DNA of 64,000 nt. It comes from Sutcliffiella cohnii (GTDB lineage: Bacteria; Bacillota; Bacilli; Bacillales; Bacillaceae_I). The notes beneath the pieces were generated by a model. It did no database searches and was not told the origin of the DNA. It saw only the letters and a program-made list of their open reading frames with translations. Both the position numbers and the translations under genes were made by a program. Shown in pieces: positions 9,319 to 17,280 of the stretch. How positions within the stretch are numbered: position 1 is the first letter of the stretch; the number at the start of each line of letters is the position of its first letter. The DNA lies in NCBI RefSeq assembly GCF_002250055.1, contig NZ_CP018866.1, forward strand, positions 2,162,501 through 2,226,500, read 5' to 3'.

Positions 9319-10009
9319 ATGTTTAAATTATATTTAGATCCTGGTCACAGGGGAGTGGACCCAGGAGCTATTGGCAATGGGATGCAGGAAAAAGAAATTA
9401 CCTTAAATATTTCCCATAGCATTCGAAATCTCTCGGAAAACCATTATGAAGGCCTGCAAATTAAAATGAGTAGAACAGCAGATATTACGCGCAGCTTAAA
9501 AGAACGTACAGATGATGCGAATGCTTGGGGTGCAGATTATTTTCTATCCATCCACGTTAATGCATTTAACGGTTCAGCTCATGGGTATGAAGATTATATT
9601 CATAACAGTTTGTCTGATTCATCGAGAACAGCGTTCATTCGGGACATTAGAAATTGTCAAAGTAAATAACTTGCATAACCGTGGCAAAAAAAAGGCCAAT
9701 TTCCATGTACTGCGAGAAACCAGAATGCCCGCTTTATTAACGGAGAACGGATTTATTGATCATGCAAGCGATGCCCAAAAATTAAGAGACCCGAATTGGC
9801 GGCAAGCGGTTGTCCAAGGGCATGTTAATGGGTTAACACGCGCGTTTAATTTGAAGAGAAAATCGACTAATATGAAAAGCAATATGACTATTAAACGTGT
9901 AATTGTTGACGGTGTGCAAGTAGGTGCTTACGCAGAAGAAGAAAATGTGTTGAGAACTGTACAACGCAACCTGAGAACTGCACAAAGGATTATTATTAAA
10001 AATGTGTAG
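9319..10009 (+). pseudogene. frameshifted N-acetylmuramoyl-L-alanine amidase with SPOR-like tail
   Basis: The first frame (ATG 9319, after GAGGTGGTG) encodes the front of an Amidase_3 zinc hydrolase: LDPGHRGVDPGA has the first His ligand, KEITLNIS the Glu, and FLSIHVNAFNG the second His. It stops at 9669. The rest of the domain (LLTENGFIDH, about 9733-9765) continues in another frame up to 10009 and ends in a SPOR-like repeat (VDGVQVGAYAEEEN). The break is at about 9640-9655 and looks like loss of a few bases. The intact enzyme would cut peptidoglycan stem peptides from MurNAc. Damaged amidase genes are known in related Bacillus transposons. Confidence 0.8.
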
Positions 10010-10090
10010 TTTAGTTTGGAAAACAGGTGCCTGACTACGAGTACGTTAAAGTTTATCAAACTGGATAGCCATGATGGATGAACAAAAAAA

Positions 10091-10130
10091 AACGCTAAGC
10101 CTTTGATCATGACCGGCTTAGCGTTTTTTT
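10091..10130. terminator. strong bidirectional terminator before the mobile ger operon
   Basis: A perfect 11-bp stem (10091-10101 with 10115-10125) is flanked by an A run and a T run. It isolates the ger operon from the amidase remnant. Confidence 0.85.
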
Positions 10131-10182
10131 CTTGCTCTAAGTTGGTCCGGCCGATATAAGCCAGGACTAGCTTAATATCAGA

Positions 10183-10213
10183 TGAATAGAACGAAGTTGT
10201 TGAGGGAATTATA
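10183..10213 (+). promoter_or_regulatory. weak sigma-G promoter candidate for the mobile ger operon
   Basis: TGAATA (10183-10188) is followed after 18 bp by AATTATA (10207-10213), about 45 bp before the TTG start. The -35 fits sigma-G well, but the -10 matches only 4 of 7 positions. Confidence 0.28.
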
Positions 10214-10258
10214 GCTCATGATGTTTCTATTTCCAATTGTTGGATTTGAGGTGAGTTT

Positions 10259-11332
10259 TTGCCTAAGATTACTCCTATTCAGTCATACATGATTATTATG
10301 CTTTCGGTTGGATTAATGAACCACGTTATTATTGGCCCGTTACTGCTAGGAGCATCAAAGCGAGATGCCTGGCTCGTAGTGCTTCTTGTTTTTGTCGCTT
10401 CACCTGTTTGGATTGGTTGCTTGAACTACATCATTCAAAACATGAACAATCAACACATTAAAAAGTGGCTAGATCAGCACTTTGGAAAGTTTTTATCTGC
10501 AATCTTAGTAATTATTTATAGTTTGTTATTATGGCTCATGGGCTTTATTTCCTTAAAAGATACTCTAACATGGACAATCGCATCTTACTTGCCGCAAACA
10601 CCGATACTAGTTCTTGCGGGAACCACACTTGTTGCATGCTTCTTTGCTGCTTTTCAAGGACTCCGTACAATTGCAATTGTGAGCGGAATATTGTTGCCAT
10701 TTGTTGTTATTCTAGGTCATCTTGTGGCGATTGCCAATTTTCAGTTTAAAGATTATACCCTGCTTTTTCCTTTGTTAGAAAACGGGACAGCTCCATTATG
10801 GAAAGGTGTTCCTTACGTTGCCGGGGGATTGCTGGAGTTGTCTTTCTTGATGTTGCTGATTCAGCACAAATTAACAAAAAAACCAGGATTTAAAAGCTTG
10901 ATGTTGATGTGCTTCATCCTTACAGGAATTACGTTAGGACCATTGATGGGATCGATTGCGATATTTGGCCCTGATGAAGCGGCTAACCAAAGATACCCCG
11001 CTTACGCTCAATGGAGAATCGTTAGACTGGGAGAATATGTGGAGCATGTCGATTTTTTTTCGATTTATCAGTGGCTATCCGGTACATTCATTCGTGTGTC
11101 CCTTTCTATCTATCTCTTGGGAGAATTGTGGAATTTACAAAAACGCAGATGGTTACCTGTGTTATTTGGCGCATTGGCCATGCTTGTTGCCATTTTGCTG
11201 CCGATGAGCGACATGGCTTTTCTAGACTTGTTAGGAAGGTTTTATTTTCCTTCATTTTGTATCTTTACAGTAGGGACCTTGATCCTGTATGTTGGTCGAA
11301 TGATCATCTCAAGAATTCGCCAAAAGGAGTGA
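10259..11332 (+). CDS. mobile germinant receptor subunit B (GerB family)
   Basis: The 357-residue integral membrane protein has about ten hydrophobic segments and GerB signatures: NHVIIGPLLLGASKRDAW near the N-terminus, and FRVSLSIYL-like and GxLILYVGR-like C-terminal helices. The start is TTG (10259) after GAGGTGAG. It is full length, unlike the resident copy it could functionally replace. It is the first gene of a B-A-C operon, with the A gene 9 bp downstream. The protein probably forms the ligand-binding membrane subunit with the two downstream products. Confidence 0.93.
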   Translation: MPKITPIQSYMIIMLSVGLMNHVIIGPLLLGASKRDAWLVVLLVFVASPVWIGCLNYIIQNMNNQHIKKWLDQHFGKFLSAILVIIYSLLLWLMGFISLKDTLTWTIASYLPQTPILVLAGTTLVACFFAAFQGLRTIAIVSGILLPFVVILGHLVAIANFQFKDYTLLFPLLENGTAPLWKGVPYVAGGLLELSFLMLLIQHKLTKKPGFKSLMLMCFILTGITLGPLMGSIAIFGPDEAANQRYPAYAQWRIVRLGEYVEHVDFFSIYQWLSGTFIRVSLSIYLLGELWNLQKRRWLPVLFGALAMLVAILLPMSDMAFLDLLGRFYFPSFCIFTVGTLILYVGRMIISRIRQKE

Positions 11333-11341
11333 CTAGCTAGG

Positions 11342-12889
11342 ATGAATAAACTATTCCGACGAATGAAAAGATTATTTGGAAATCAGGGGGCAGAAAGCAA
11401 GAGGCCATCGCCTAATACAGAGGCAACCGTCTTGCAACCACTTAATGAACAATCACTCATCCAACACTTTAAAATGTGTCAAGATGTTAAGCAACATGTT
11501 TACAAATTAAACCCTGATGATGAACAATCGAGAATCCTATTGCTTTATTGTGAGGGGTTAAGTGACAACAAAACATTCATTCATGAAACTGTGCTTCCTC
11601 ATTTGACCCGATTTTATGAAAACAATGGTTTTCATCATCAGGAGGAAATAGTCGAGTCGAGCCAACTACAATTAGAGTTCGTTACTCTTGAGGAGTGGGA
11701 GCAAACGGCCGAAACGGATATTTTTGAAGGCAAACTGCTTTTGTTTATTCCGACCCTACGCTCCTTATTCTCCCTCGATATCTCAAAAAAACCAGCGCGA
11801 AATCCGGAAGAATCCAGTATTGAGGTCTCGGTACGTGGACCAAAGGATGGATTTGTGGAAGAACTTGGAGTCAATGTGGCGTTAATTCGGAAACGAATCA
11901 AATCAACCAGTATGGTTTATGAAACGAAAAAAGTAGGCGTTCGCACGAAAACAACCGTTGCGATTCTATACATGCGTGACATTGTTGATCCTAAGATTGT
12001 TCAAGATGTAAAGAATAAATTAGATGATCTTCACATTGACGGAGCGTTTAGCGCCACTCAGCTAGAAGAATTAATGGAACCGACAAAAGCATTATTTCCT
12101 TTGATGGGGTATACAGGCAGACCAGACTTTACCGTGAACTGTATGCTAAATGGCCGTGTAGCGTTGATTGTGGATGGTACACCAGCTGCGTTGATTGCGC
12201 CTGCCAATTTATTTTTGCTTGTGAAAGCACCCGAAGATATCCACTTTACTGTTTTGTCAGCTACATTTGGTCAAACGCTTCGTTTACTTGGTTTGTCCGT
12301 ATCGCTACTGCTTCCTGCATTTTTTGTTGCTATTCTTTCCTATCATCAAGATCAGCTGCCCTATTATCTGCTTGCCACTTTGGGGATTAACCGGTTGGGA
12401 ATCCCTTTTGATGTGGCAGTTGAAATGTTTATTGCACTTATCTTCTTAGAAATATTGCGGGAAGCTGGTATCCGATTGCCTTCTGCGGTCGGCTCCACGG
12501 TAACGGTTGTAGGAGGACTTATCCTGGGGGATGCAGCCATTCGTGCTGGATTCTTATCCCCAGGTATCGTTGTCATCGGAGCAATAACACAAATCTTTGG
12601 TTCAACTTTATCGAGCCTATCATTGGCTGGAACAATTAGTATCTTACGCTTTTTTCTTTTCATTCTGTCTGCCATGCTTGGCATTTATGGCTTCTTTCTT
12701 GGAATATTTATTGTGCTCAGCCATTTAGCCTCTTTGCGTTCATGCGGCTTGCCTTACTTGGCCCCAATATCACCTCCATTTAAAGACTTGGCCAACGCTT
12801 TGTTCCGATTACCTTGGCCATGGCGAAACACTCGACCGGACATGTTGAAGACACGAGATTCTACAAGGCAAGGGGATAAGCAAAAATGA
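11342..12889 (+). CDS. mobile germinant receptor subunit A (GerA family)
   Basis: The 515-residue protein has the same layout as the resident A subunit: a soluble N-terminal domain to about residue 300 with GYTGRPDFTVNCMLNGRVAL, then several membrane helices that include LREAGIRLPSAVG. The N-terminal 50 residues are charged and poorly hydrophobic, as is usual. The coding sequence is complete and its stop overlaps the next start (ATGA). It is only moderately similar by eye to the resident A subunit, so this is not a recent duplication of that operon. Confidence 0.93.
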   Translation: MNKLFRRMKRLFGNQGAESKRPSPNTEATVLQPLNEQSLIQHFKMCQDVKQHVYKLNPDDEQSRILLLYCEGLSDNKTFIHETVLPHLTRFYENNGFHHQEEIVESSQLQLEFVTLEEWEQTAETDIFEGKLLLFIPTLRSLFSLDISKKPARNPEESSIEVSVRGPKDGFVEELGVNVALIRKRIKSTSMVYETKKVGVRTKTTVAILYMRDIVDPKIVQDVKNKLDDLHIDGAFSATQLEELMEPTKALFPLMGYTGRPDFTVNCMLNGRVALIVDGTPAALIAPANLFLLVKAPEDIHFTVLSATFGQTLRLLGLSVSLLLPAFFVAILSYHQDQLPYYLLATLGINRLGIPFDVAVEMFIALIFLEILREAGIRLPSAVGSTVTVVGGLILGDAAIRAGFLSPGIVVIGAITQIFGSTLSSLSLAGTISILRFFLFILSAMLGIYGFFLGIFIVLSHLASLRSCGLPYLAPISPPFKDLANALFRLPWPWRNTRPDMLKTRDSTRQGDKQK

Positions 12890-14049
12890 GGAGATATAAA
12901 AGTATGGTTGCACTTTTCCTTCTCCTCACCCTTACCGGTTGCTGGAGCAGATATGAAGTGCAAAACATGAGCTATGCTACGGCTGTTGGAATAGACTATG
13001 TCGATGGCCAATACACCTTGTATGTGCAATTGCTTGATTTCTCGACAGTGGCCAAGCTGGAGGGACAGCAAAAAGCGGAGCAGCCCCCGGTTTGGGTGGG
13101 CAAAGGCGAAGGTTCCTCGTTTACGGAGGCGGCAAATGATTTGTACAGTACATCACAACAACGCTTAAACTGGGGACAAATCTCTGCCATTTTGTTCAGC
13201 GAGAGATTGATGAAGGAAAACAAAGTCGGAGAAGTGCTGGAATTGATCAACCGTTATCGTGAAATAAGGTACTTGGCCTGGCTGTTTAGCACAAGAGAGC
13301 CTCCTGAAGAAATCTTGCTGGCAACCCCATTTTTTAGATTATCGCCAAATGCATCCATTCTTCACAATCCCGAGCAAAATTTCAGACAGCGTTCTATCCT
13401 TGCTCCGGTCCGCCTGCAACAATTTGTACTGGACTCAAACGAAAAGGCCAGAACCAGTTATATACCGGAATTATCGCTTCGCAAAGGTCAATGGCAGGAA
13501 AGTAATAAACCAAAAGAGCTGCTTAGATATTCAGGCGTACAAGTATATGATCTAAACAATTATTATGGACGAATGGATCTTAAGGATTTGTCGGGAATGC
13601 CCTGGCTAAGTACTCACACGATCCGAGTACCTCTTGATTTGTTTGCCGAAGAGAAGCTTGCGGCTGTTCTTGTCGCAGAAAAACCCAAATATGAAGTGAC
13701 TCCTATTGTGAAATTGAACAAGGCGTATTTCGATATTTCAGTAAAAGTGAAGGCAGGGATCAATGAATTGCATACGGACCTTACCGAAAAGGAACTCACA
13801 CAAATGGCTCAGGAAAAAATAGAGGAGCAAATCCGCAAAACGTATCAAATTGCTTTTAAAGAGGGTATAGATATTTACAATTTGGGCGAATCTTTGTATC
13901 GCAAACATCCACATCAATGGAAGAGCATTGCCACAGGAAAACAGCAACTCGTTTTAAACCAAGATTCCCTGCGCCATGTAAAGGTTGAGGTGAATATTGT
14001 TTACCCTGGAAGATATAAATTACATGAACATGGTGAATCCACCTCGTGA
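12886..14049 (+). CDS. mobile germinant receptor lipoprotein subunit C (GerC family)
   Basis: The 387-residue lipoprotein has a signal peptide with its lipobox at Cys19 (LTLTGC, then WSRYEVQ), the same GCWS motif as the resident C subunit. GIDYVDGQYTLYVQL and the C-terminal NLGESLYRKHPHQWK segment are family hallmarks. It overlaps the A gene by 4 bases and is the last gene of the operon, followed by a terminator. Its base composition is somewhat richer in G and C than the AT-rich core genes downstream, which fits arrival by transfer. Confidence 0.92.
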   Translation: MRRYKSMVALFLLLTLTGCWSRYEVQNMSYATAVGIDYVDGQYTLYVQLLDFSTVAKLEGQQKAEQPPVWVGKGEGSSFTEAANDLYSTSQQRLNWGQISAILFSERLMKENKVGEVLELINRYREIRYLAWLFSTREPPEEILLATPFFRLSPNASILHNPEQNFRQRSILAPVRLQQFVLDSNEKARTSYIPELSLRKGQWQESNKPKELLRYSGVQVYDLNNYYGRMDLKDLSGMPWLSTHTIRVPLDLFAEEKLAAVLVAEKPKYEVTPIVKLNKAYFDISVKVKAGINELHTDLTEKELTQMAQEKIEEQIRKTYQIAFKEGIDIYNLGESLYRKHPHQWKSIATGKQQLVLNQDSLRHVKVEVNIVYPGRYKLHEHGESTS

Positions 14050-14075
14050 TTCTGGCAAGTGAAATTATTAACTCA

Positions 14076-14116
14076 CCTTGCTTCTTCTGCTTAGCGTTGG
14101 GGAAGCAAGGTTTTTG
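14076..14116 (+). terminator. terminator of the mobile ger operon
   Basis: CCTTGCTTC (14076-14084) pairs with GAAGCAAGG (14102-14110), followed by TTTTTG. Confidence 0.8.
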
Positions 14117-14131
14117 TTTCCAAAAAAATAG

Positions 14132-14169
14132 TTTAACGTTGTAAATCCGCATTTTCCTGACGGAACCCC
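14132..14169 (-). repeat. right terminal inverted repeat (38 bp)
   Basis: Read on the minus strand it begins GGGGTTCCGTCAGGAAAATG. It matches the left repeat at 34 of 38 positions and is followed directly by the TATTT duplication. Confidence 0.95.
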
Positions 14170-14174
14170 TATTT
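14170..14174. repeat. 5-bp target-site duplication, right copy
   Basis: TATTT, identical to 4480-4484. Confidence 0.92.
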
Positions 14175-14298
14175 GTCAAAAGAACATTATCGGCTAGATA
14201 AAACGTTAGATATATACGCATATATGATTGTCCTGCTTCCTATTCCATTTTTGTTATTAGGTGTCTCTTATTTAAAAGGAAAAACAAAGCAGAGTTAA
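14170..14298 (+). pseudogene. 3' end of the split resident GerB gene
   Basis: Starting from the second TATTT copy, the reading frame of the broken gerB resumes without any change. It encodes 42 more residues (YLSKEHYRLDKTL, then a hydrophobic helix and a basic tail) and ends at TAA 14296-14298. Precise loss of the element with one TATTT copy would restore a 356-residue GerB. The lack of any decay in this fragment suggests the insertion is recent. Confidence 0.93.
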
Positions 14299-14340
14299 TT
14301 TCCAAAAGGGGTATTTCATCTGAATTACTAAGAAAAACAA

Positions 14341-14380
14341 AACGCACGAATGCAGTTATCAACATTCGTGCGTTTTCATT
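14341..14380 (+). terminator. original terminator of the resident ger operon
   Basis: A perfect 12-bp stem (14341-14352 with 14363-14374) is followed by a T-rich tail, 43 bp after the restored GerB stop. Confidence 0.85.
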
Positions 14381-14442
14381 TTGGAGGATTTTTACCTTGA
14401 AGGATCCTTATAGGAAAGCCCAAGCGATCGTTATTCGTTTAA

Positions 14443-15010
14443 TTACACGTTATATAGAGCACCATCGATAGTGAATGAAGATGAGCTTACATAAGAAGCT
14501 TCGTCAGAAAGTAAAAACGCAATTACTTAGCTACTTCTTCAGGCTCCCATAGCGTTTCATTGGTACTGAATCGTTATTAGCTGCTACTGATGAAGTATTG
14601 ACGATTGCACCCTATTTTTGTGCTTTCATTATCGGTAATACGTATTTAAGACCGAAAAGTATGCCTTTTACGTTATTTCCGTAAACGAAATCAAATTCTT
14701 TTTCTGTAATTTCTTCAAGTGGTTTAACTGGACCCTCAACGCCTGCGTTATTTACAAAGCAATCAATGCGACCAAATTTAGAGATTGTTTGGTCTATTTA
14801 ATTTTTAACACTTTCTTCATTAGAAACATCTGCTTTTACTGCTAAGCTATTTTCTTCTGTTAAACCAAGCTAAGCTTGAACGGCTTTGATTGTGTCTTCC
14901 TTTCAACTAATACAACTTTCAACTTGTGCGTTAGCTAATTTTCGTACGACTTCTTTCCCGATACCGCTTACTGCAACTGTAACATTAACTACTTTGTCTT
15001 GAAATCTCAT
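14443..15010 (-). pseudogene. decayed short-chain dehydrogenase/reductase
   Basis: Read from the ATG at 15010, the frame gives an SDR: a degenerate Rossmann start (VAVSGIGKEV), then DVSNEESVKN, FGRIDCFVNNAGVEGP (the NNAG motif) and GAIVNTSSV. In-frame stops interrupt it at several places. After NTSSVA about 70 codons, including the catalytic YxxxK region, are missing. The tail (EPEEVAK, then SDEASYVSSSSFTIDG) lies in a shifted frame and ends at 14443. The parent was a roughly 250-residue NAD(P)-dependent oxidoreductase. The gene is clearly dead. Confidence 0.85.
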
Positions 15011-15203
15011 ACAATTCCGTCTTCTTTAAAATAATATATCCAGCTATAAAACGAAATTTCCCAAAACTTAAAAAAGTGAGATGACCAACCATGACAGAAC
15101 TTTTCTGGATTAACTAAAGACCTGAGATTCCCTTCTATTATAAAAAGTGTTACAGATCGAGGCCTCTACTAATAATTATTTATGCAATAAAAGTAACCCC
15201 TTA

Positions 15204-15638
15204 TTATTGTTGAGGTGCGGAAGGAGTTGAAATGCTTTGTAGTGCCTGTTCTGCCTCGTTTGCATATTGATTTTGTACGGCTAGATCACCCAACGCAACT
15301 ATTCCAACAATTTGTCCATTCTCAGTTACCGGCAACCGGCGAATTTGCTGCTGTGCCATCAAATTTGCTGCTTGATGAACATCCATATCAGGTGTACCTT
15401 GTACGATTTGCTGTGCAGTCATAACTTGAGATACTGGAGTTTGTGCATTTTCTCCTTGTGCTATCGTACGAAGGGTAATATCACGATCCGTTACAATTCC
15501 AACAATTTGCCTGCTGTTATTTATTACTGGGATAGCTCCGATATTATATTTGCTCATTAACGCTGCAGCTTCCTGTACGGTCTGTGTTTCGTTAACTGTA
15601 AGAACATTTGGTGTCATGATATCTCTTAATTGTGCCAT
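15204..15638 (-). CDS. CBS-domain pair protein, 144 aa
   Basis: Two tandem CBS motifs are visible: MTPNVLTVNETQTVQEAA to VGIVTDRDI (about 8-65), and VMTAQQIVQGTPDMDVHQAA to VGIVALGDLA (about 72-125). The protein resembles the stand-alone YhcV-like CBS proteins of Bacillus. Such pairs bind adenine nucleotides and act as energy-sensing modules, but partner and role are unknown here. A low-complexity Gln/Ala/Ser/Pro tail follows. GGAGGTAATTTC precedes the ATG at 15638. It is monocistronic. Confidence 0.88.
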   Translation of the reverse strand: MAQLRDIMTPNVLTVNETQTVQEAAALMSKYNIGAIPVINNSRQIVGIVTDRDITLRTIAQGENAQTPVSQVMTAQQIVQGTPDMDVHQAANLMAQQQIRRLPVTENGQIVGIVALGDLAVQNQYANEAEQALQSISTPSAPQQ

Positions 15639-15802
15639 GAAATTACCTCCAAATATATTTTTCCTTTATAGGATGAGGAACATTGGCGATATTATTAATG
15701 GTAACTTTATGCTAAATATAAGCTGCACCGTCTTTTATGAATTAAACCTAGCTATTGTGTAATGATAATAAAATTGTTTAATTTTGAAGCTGAAAAAACG
15801 CA

Positions 15803-15836
15803 TTACACCGTTCGCAAATGTGGACGGTGTAAAAAT
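15803..15836. terminator. hairpin between the cupin and CBS genes
   Basis: TTACACCGT (15803-15811) pairs with ACGGTGTAA (15824-15832). A-rich and T-rich flanks allow termination. It is the only structure seen in the 309-bp gap 15639-15947. Confidence 0.6.
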
Positions 15837-15947
15837 AAAGTTGCTTAATTTCTTGTGAAGTTACTGATTATGGAAGTAACAATAAAGTCGTTTAAAAATC
15901 AAATCCTTATGCCACAATCGCGCCCGATTCCAGAAGACCATAGGTCT

Positions 15948-16526
15948 CTAACCTTCGATAGCTTCGGCATCTGACTTTGTTCTATGCACAGTGCCAAATG
16001 GATGCTCGGGTGGTGCATAGATTGTGTAAAGTTTTAACGGGATATTTCCCGTATTTGTTAAATTATGCCACATGCCAGCAGGGACCATAATAGCAGAGTC
16101 ATCATATACATGCCTTACAAAGTTTAACTGATCTCTACTCTCGCCCATTTGTACAAATCCTTGACCTTCCTCAATACGTAAAAATTGATCTACGTCAGGA
16201 TGAACCTCTAGACCAATATCTTCCCCGACATTGATACTCATTAAGGTCACTTGCAGATTATCTCCAGTCCATATAGTAGTTCGGAATGTGTTGTTTTGCC
16301 TAGCAGCCTGATTAATATTCACTACAAAAGGTTCTTTTCCATAGTCATTTAATATGGTACCAGTATATCCTTGAGTGTTTGGATATGGCCAATATTGGTT
16401 TGCATAGCGCATTCCATACGACATATTTCCATAGCCAGGATCAAACATATTACCATGATTACATATTGGCCCATGACCATAATAAGCGTTCGAATAATAA
16501 GGGGATATATAAAAAGTGTTATTCAT
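15948..16526 (-). CDS. cupin-domain protein, 192 aa
   Basis: An N-terminal 60-residue part is rich in Tyr, Asn and Gly, which resembles spore coat proteins. A single cupin barrel follows, with the metal-site motif LEVHPDVDQFLRIEEGQG (about 107-124) and a second motif around PAGMWHNLTNTGNIPLKLYTIY (about 148-169). The domain belongs to the mannose-6-phosphate isomerase-like cupin group. The unusual N-terminus suggests a structural or surface location, but no catalytic role can be assigned. A GGAGG site precedes the ATG at 16526. The 328-bp gap upstream (16527-16854) shows no further gene. Confidence 0.8.
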   Translation of the reverse strand: MNNTFYISPYYSNAYYGHGPICNHGNMFDPGYGNMSYGMRYANQYWPYPNTQGYTGTILNDYGKEPFVVNINQAARQNNTFRTTIWTGDNLQVTLMSINVGEDIGLEVHPDVDQFLRIEEGQGFVQMGESRDQLNFVRHVYDDSAIMVPAGMWHNLTNTGNIPLKLYTIYAPPEHPFGTVHRTKSDAEAIEG

Positions 16527-16854
16527 TGAAACATTCCTCCAAAGACCTTTGATTATAAATTCATCATATGTCCCGCGTACTTAGGAGGTTATTGATAATT
16601 CTTATTCCGATATCTGGCCTATTACTGAAAAAAGCACAATAGATATGCGCCCGATTGTGGAATATTGAAAAACACGAAACTAACGTTATGGGTTTATGTT
16701 GTATCGATAAAGACGAATTTATGAAAAAATGCAAAAAATATCGAATTGAATAATGCACAATAAAAGATTTTCAGCGACTAGATGTTTTGACAAACCTTTC
16801 TTGACATAATTATATTCGTCTTCTCTCATATTAAATACGAAGGAGATGATGACA

Positions 16855-17160
16855 TTGAAAATATTTGATGATGAGAAAAATAAAAAGAGTGGTCAGACAA
16901 ATAAAGGTCAATCGAAACTAGGAGCAAGTAGAATGTCAAATGCCTTTGCTTCATTGAAATCACAACCGAAGGGCCAAGAAGAGATTTCCAAAGAGTTCCT
17001 TCCTACAAACAGTCAAGCAAGTAGAATGTCTAATGCGTTTGCTTCATTGAAATCACAACCGAAAAGCCAACAAGAGATTGCGAAAGAATTTGCCCCTTCT
17101 AAAGGCCAAACATTTAAGCATGATAATGGTGCAAATTTGGGTAATCAGAAACCTAAGTAA
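16855..17160 (+). CDS. small hydrophilic protein with two tandem repeats
   Basis: I do not recognise this protein. It has about 101 residues, is highly charged, has no membrane segment and is probably disordered. A 16-residue unit, ASRMSNAFASLKSQPK, occurs twice, each followed by a Gln/Glu/Ile/Lys/Glu/Phe segment. AAGGAG (16840-16845) is best spaced for TTG at 16855; the ATG codons at 16846 and 16849 lie too close to it. Small repeat-bearing hydrophilic proteins are common in spores, but nothing proves that here. A strong terminator follows. Confidence 0.6.
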   Translation: MKIFDDEKNKKSGQTNKGQSKLGASRMSNAFASLKSQPKGQEEISKEFLPTNSQASRMSNAFASLKSQPKSQQEIAKEFAPSKGQTFKHDNGANLGNQKPK

Positions 17161-17186
17161 GGATAATTTTATTTTAAAAATATGAA

Positions 17187-17231
17187 AGCCTGTGAAATTT
17201 TCCTTGTTGTAAAATTTCACAGGCTATTTCA
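17187..17231. terminator. bidirectional terminator between convergent genes
   Basis: A perfect 15-bp stem (17187-17201 with 17211-17225) lies between the repeat protein and the alcohol dehydrogenase. Confidence 0.88.
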
Positions 17232-17280
17232 TTTCAGAGGAGAGTTTTGTCCCAACCTTTGTTACAAAGAAAACTTATAT

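Larger units (their letters stand above)
4485..14169. mobile_element. Tn1546-like Tn3-family transposon carrying a germinant receptor operon
   Basis: The element is bounded by 38-bp inverted repeats that start with GGGG and share a core GTCAGGAAAATGCGG, and it is flanked by TATTT duplications. It contains a 988-codon tnpA (minus), a res site, tnpR (plus), a 150-residue protein of unknown family (minus), a frameshifted amidase, and an intact gerB-gerA-gerC operon (plus). The inverted-repeat core and transposase length match Tn1546-type elements, which in Bacillus are known to carry sporulation and germination cargo. No spoVA-type genes are seen here. Both ends, tnpA and tnpR look complete, so the element may still be able to move. 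Confidence 0.95.
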
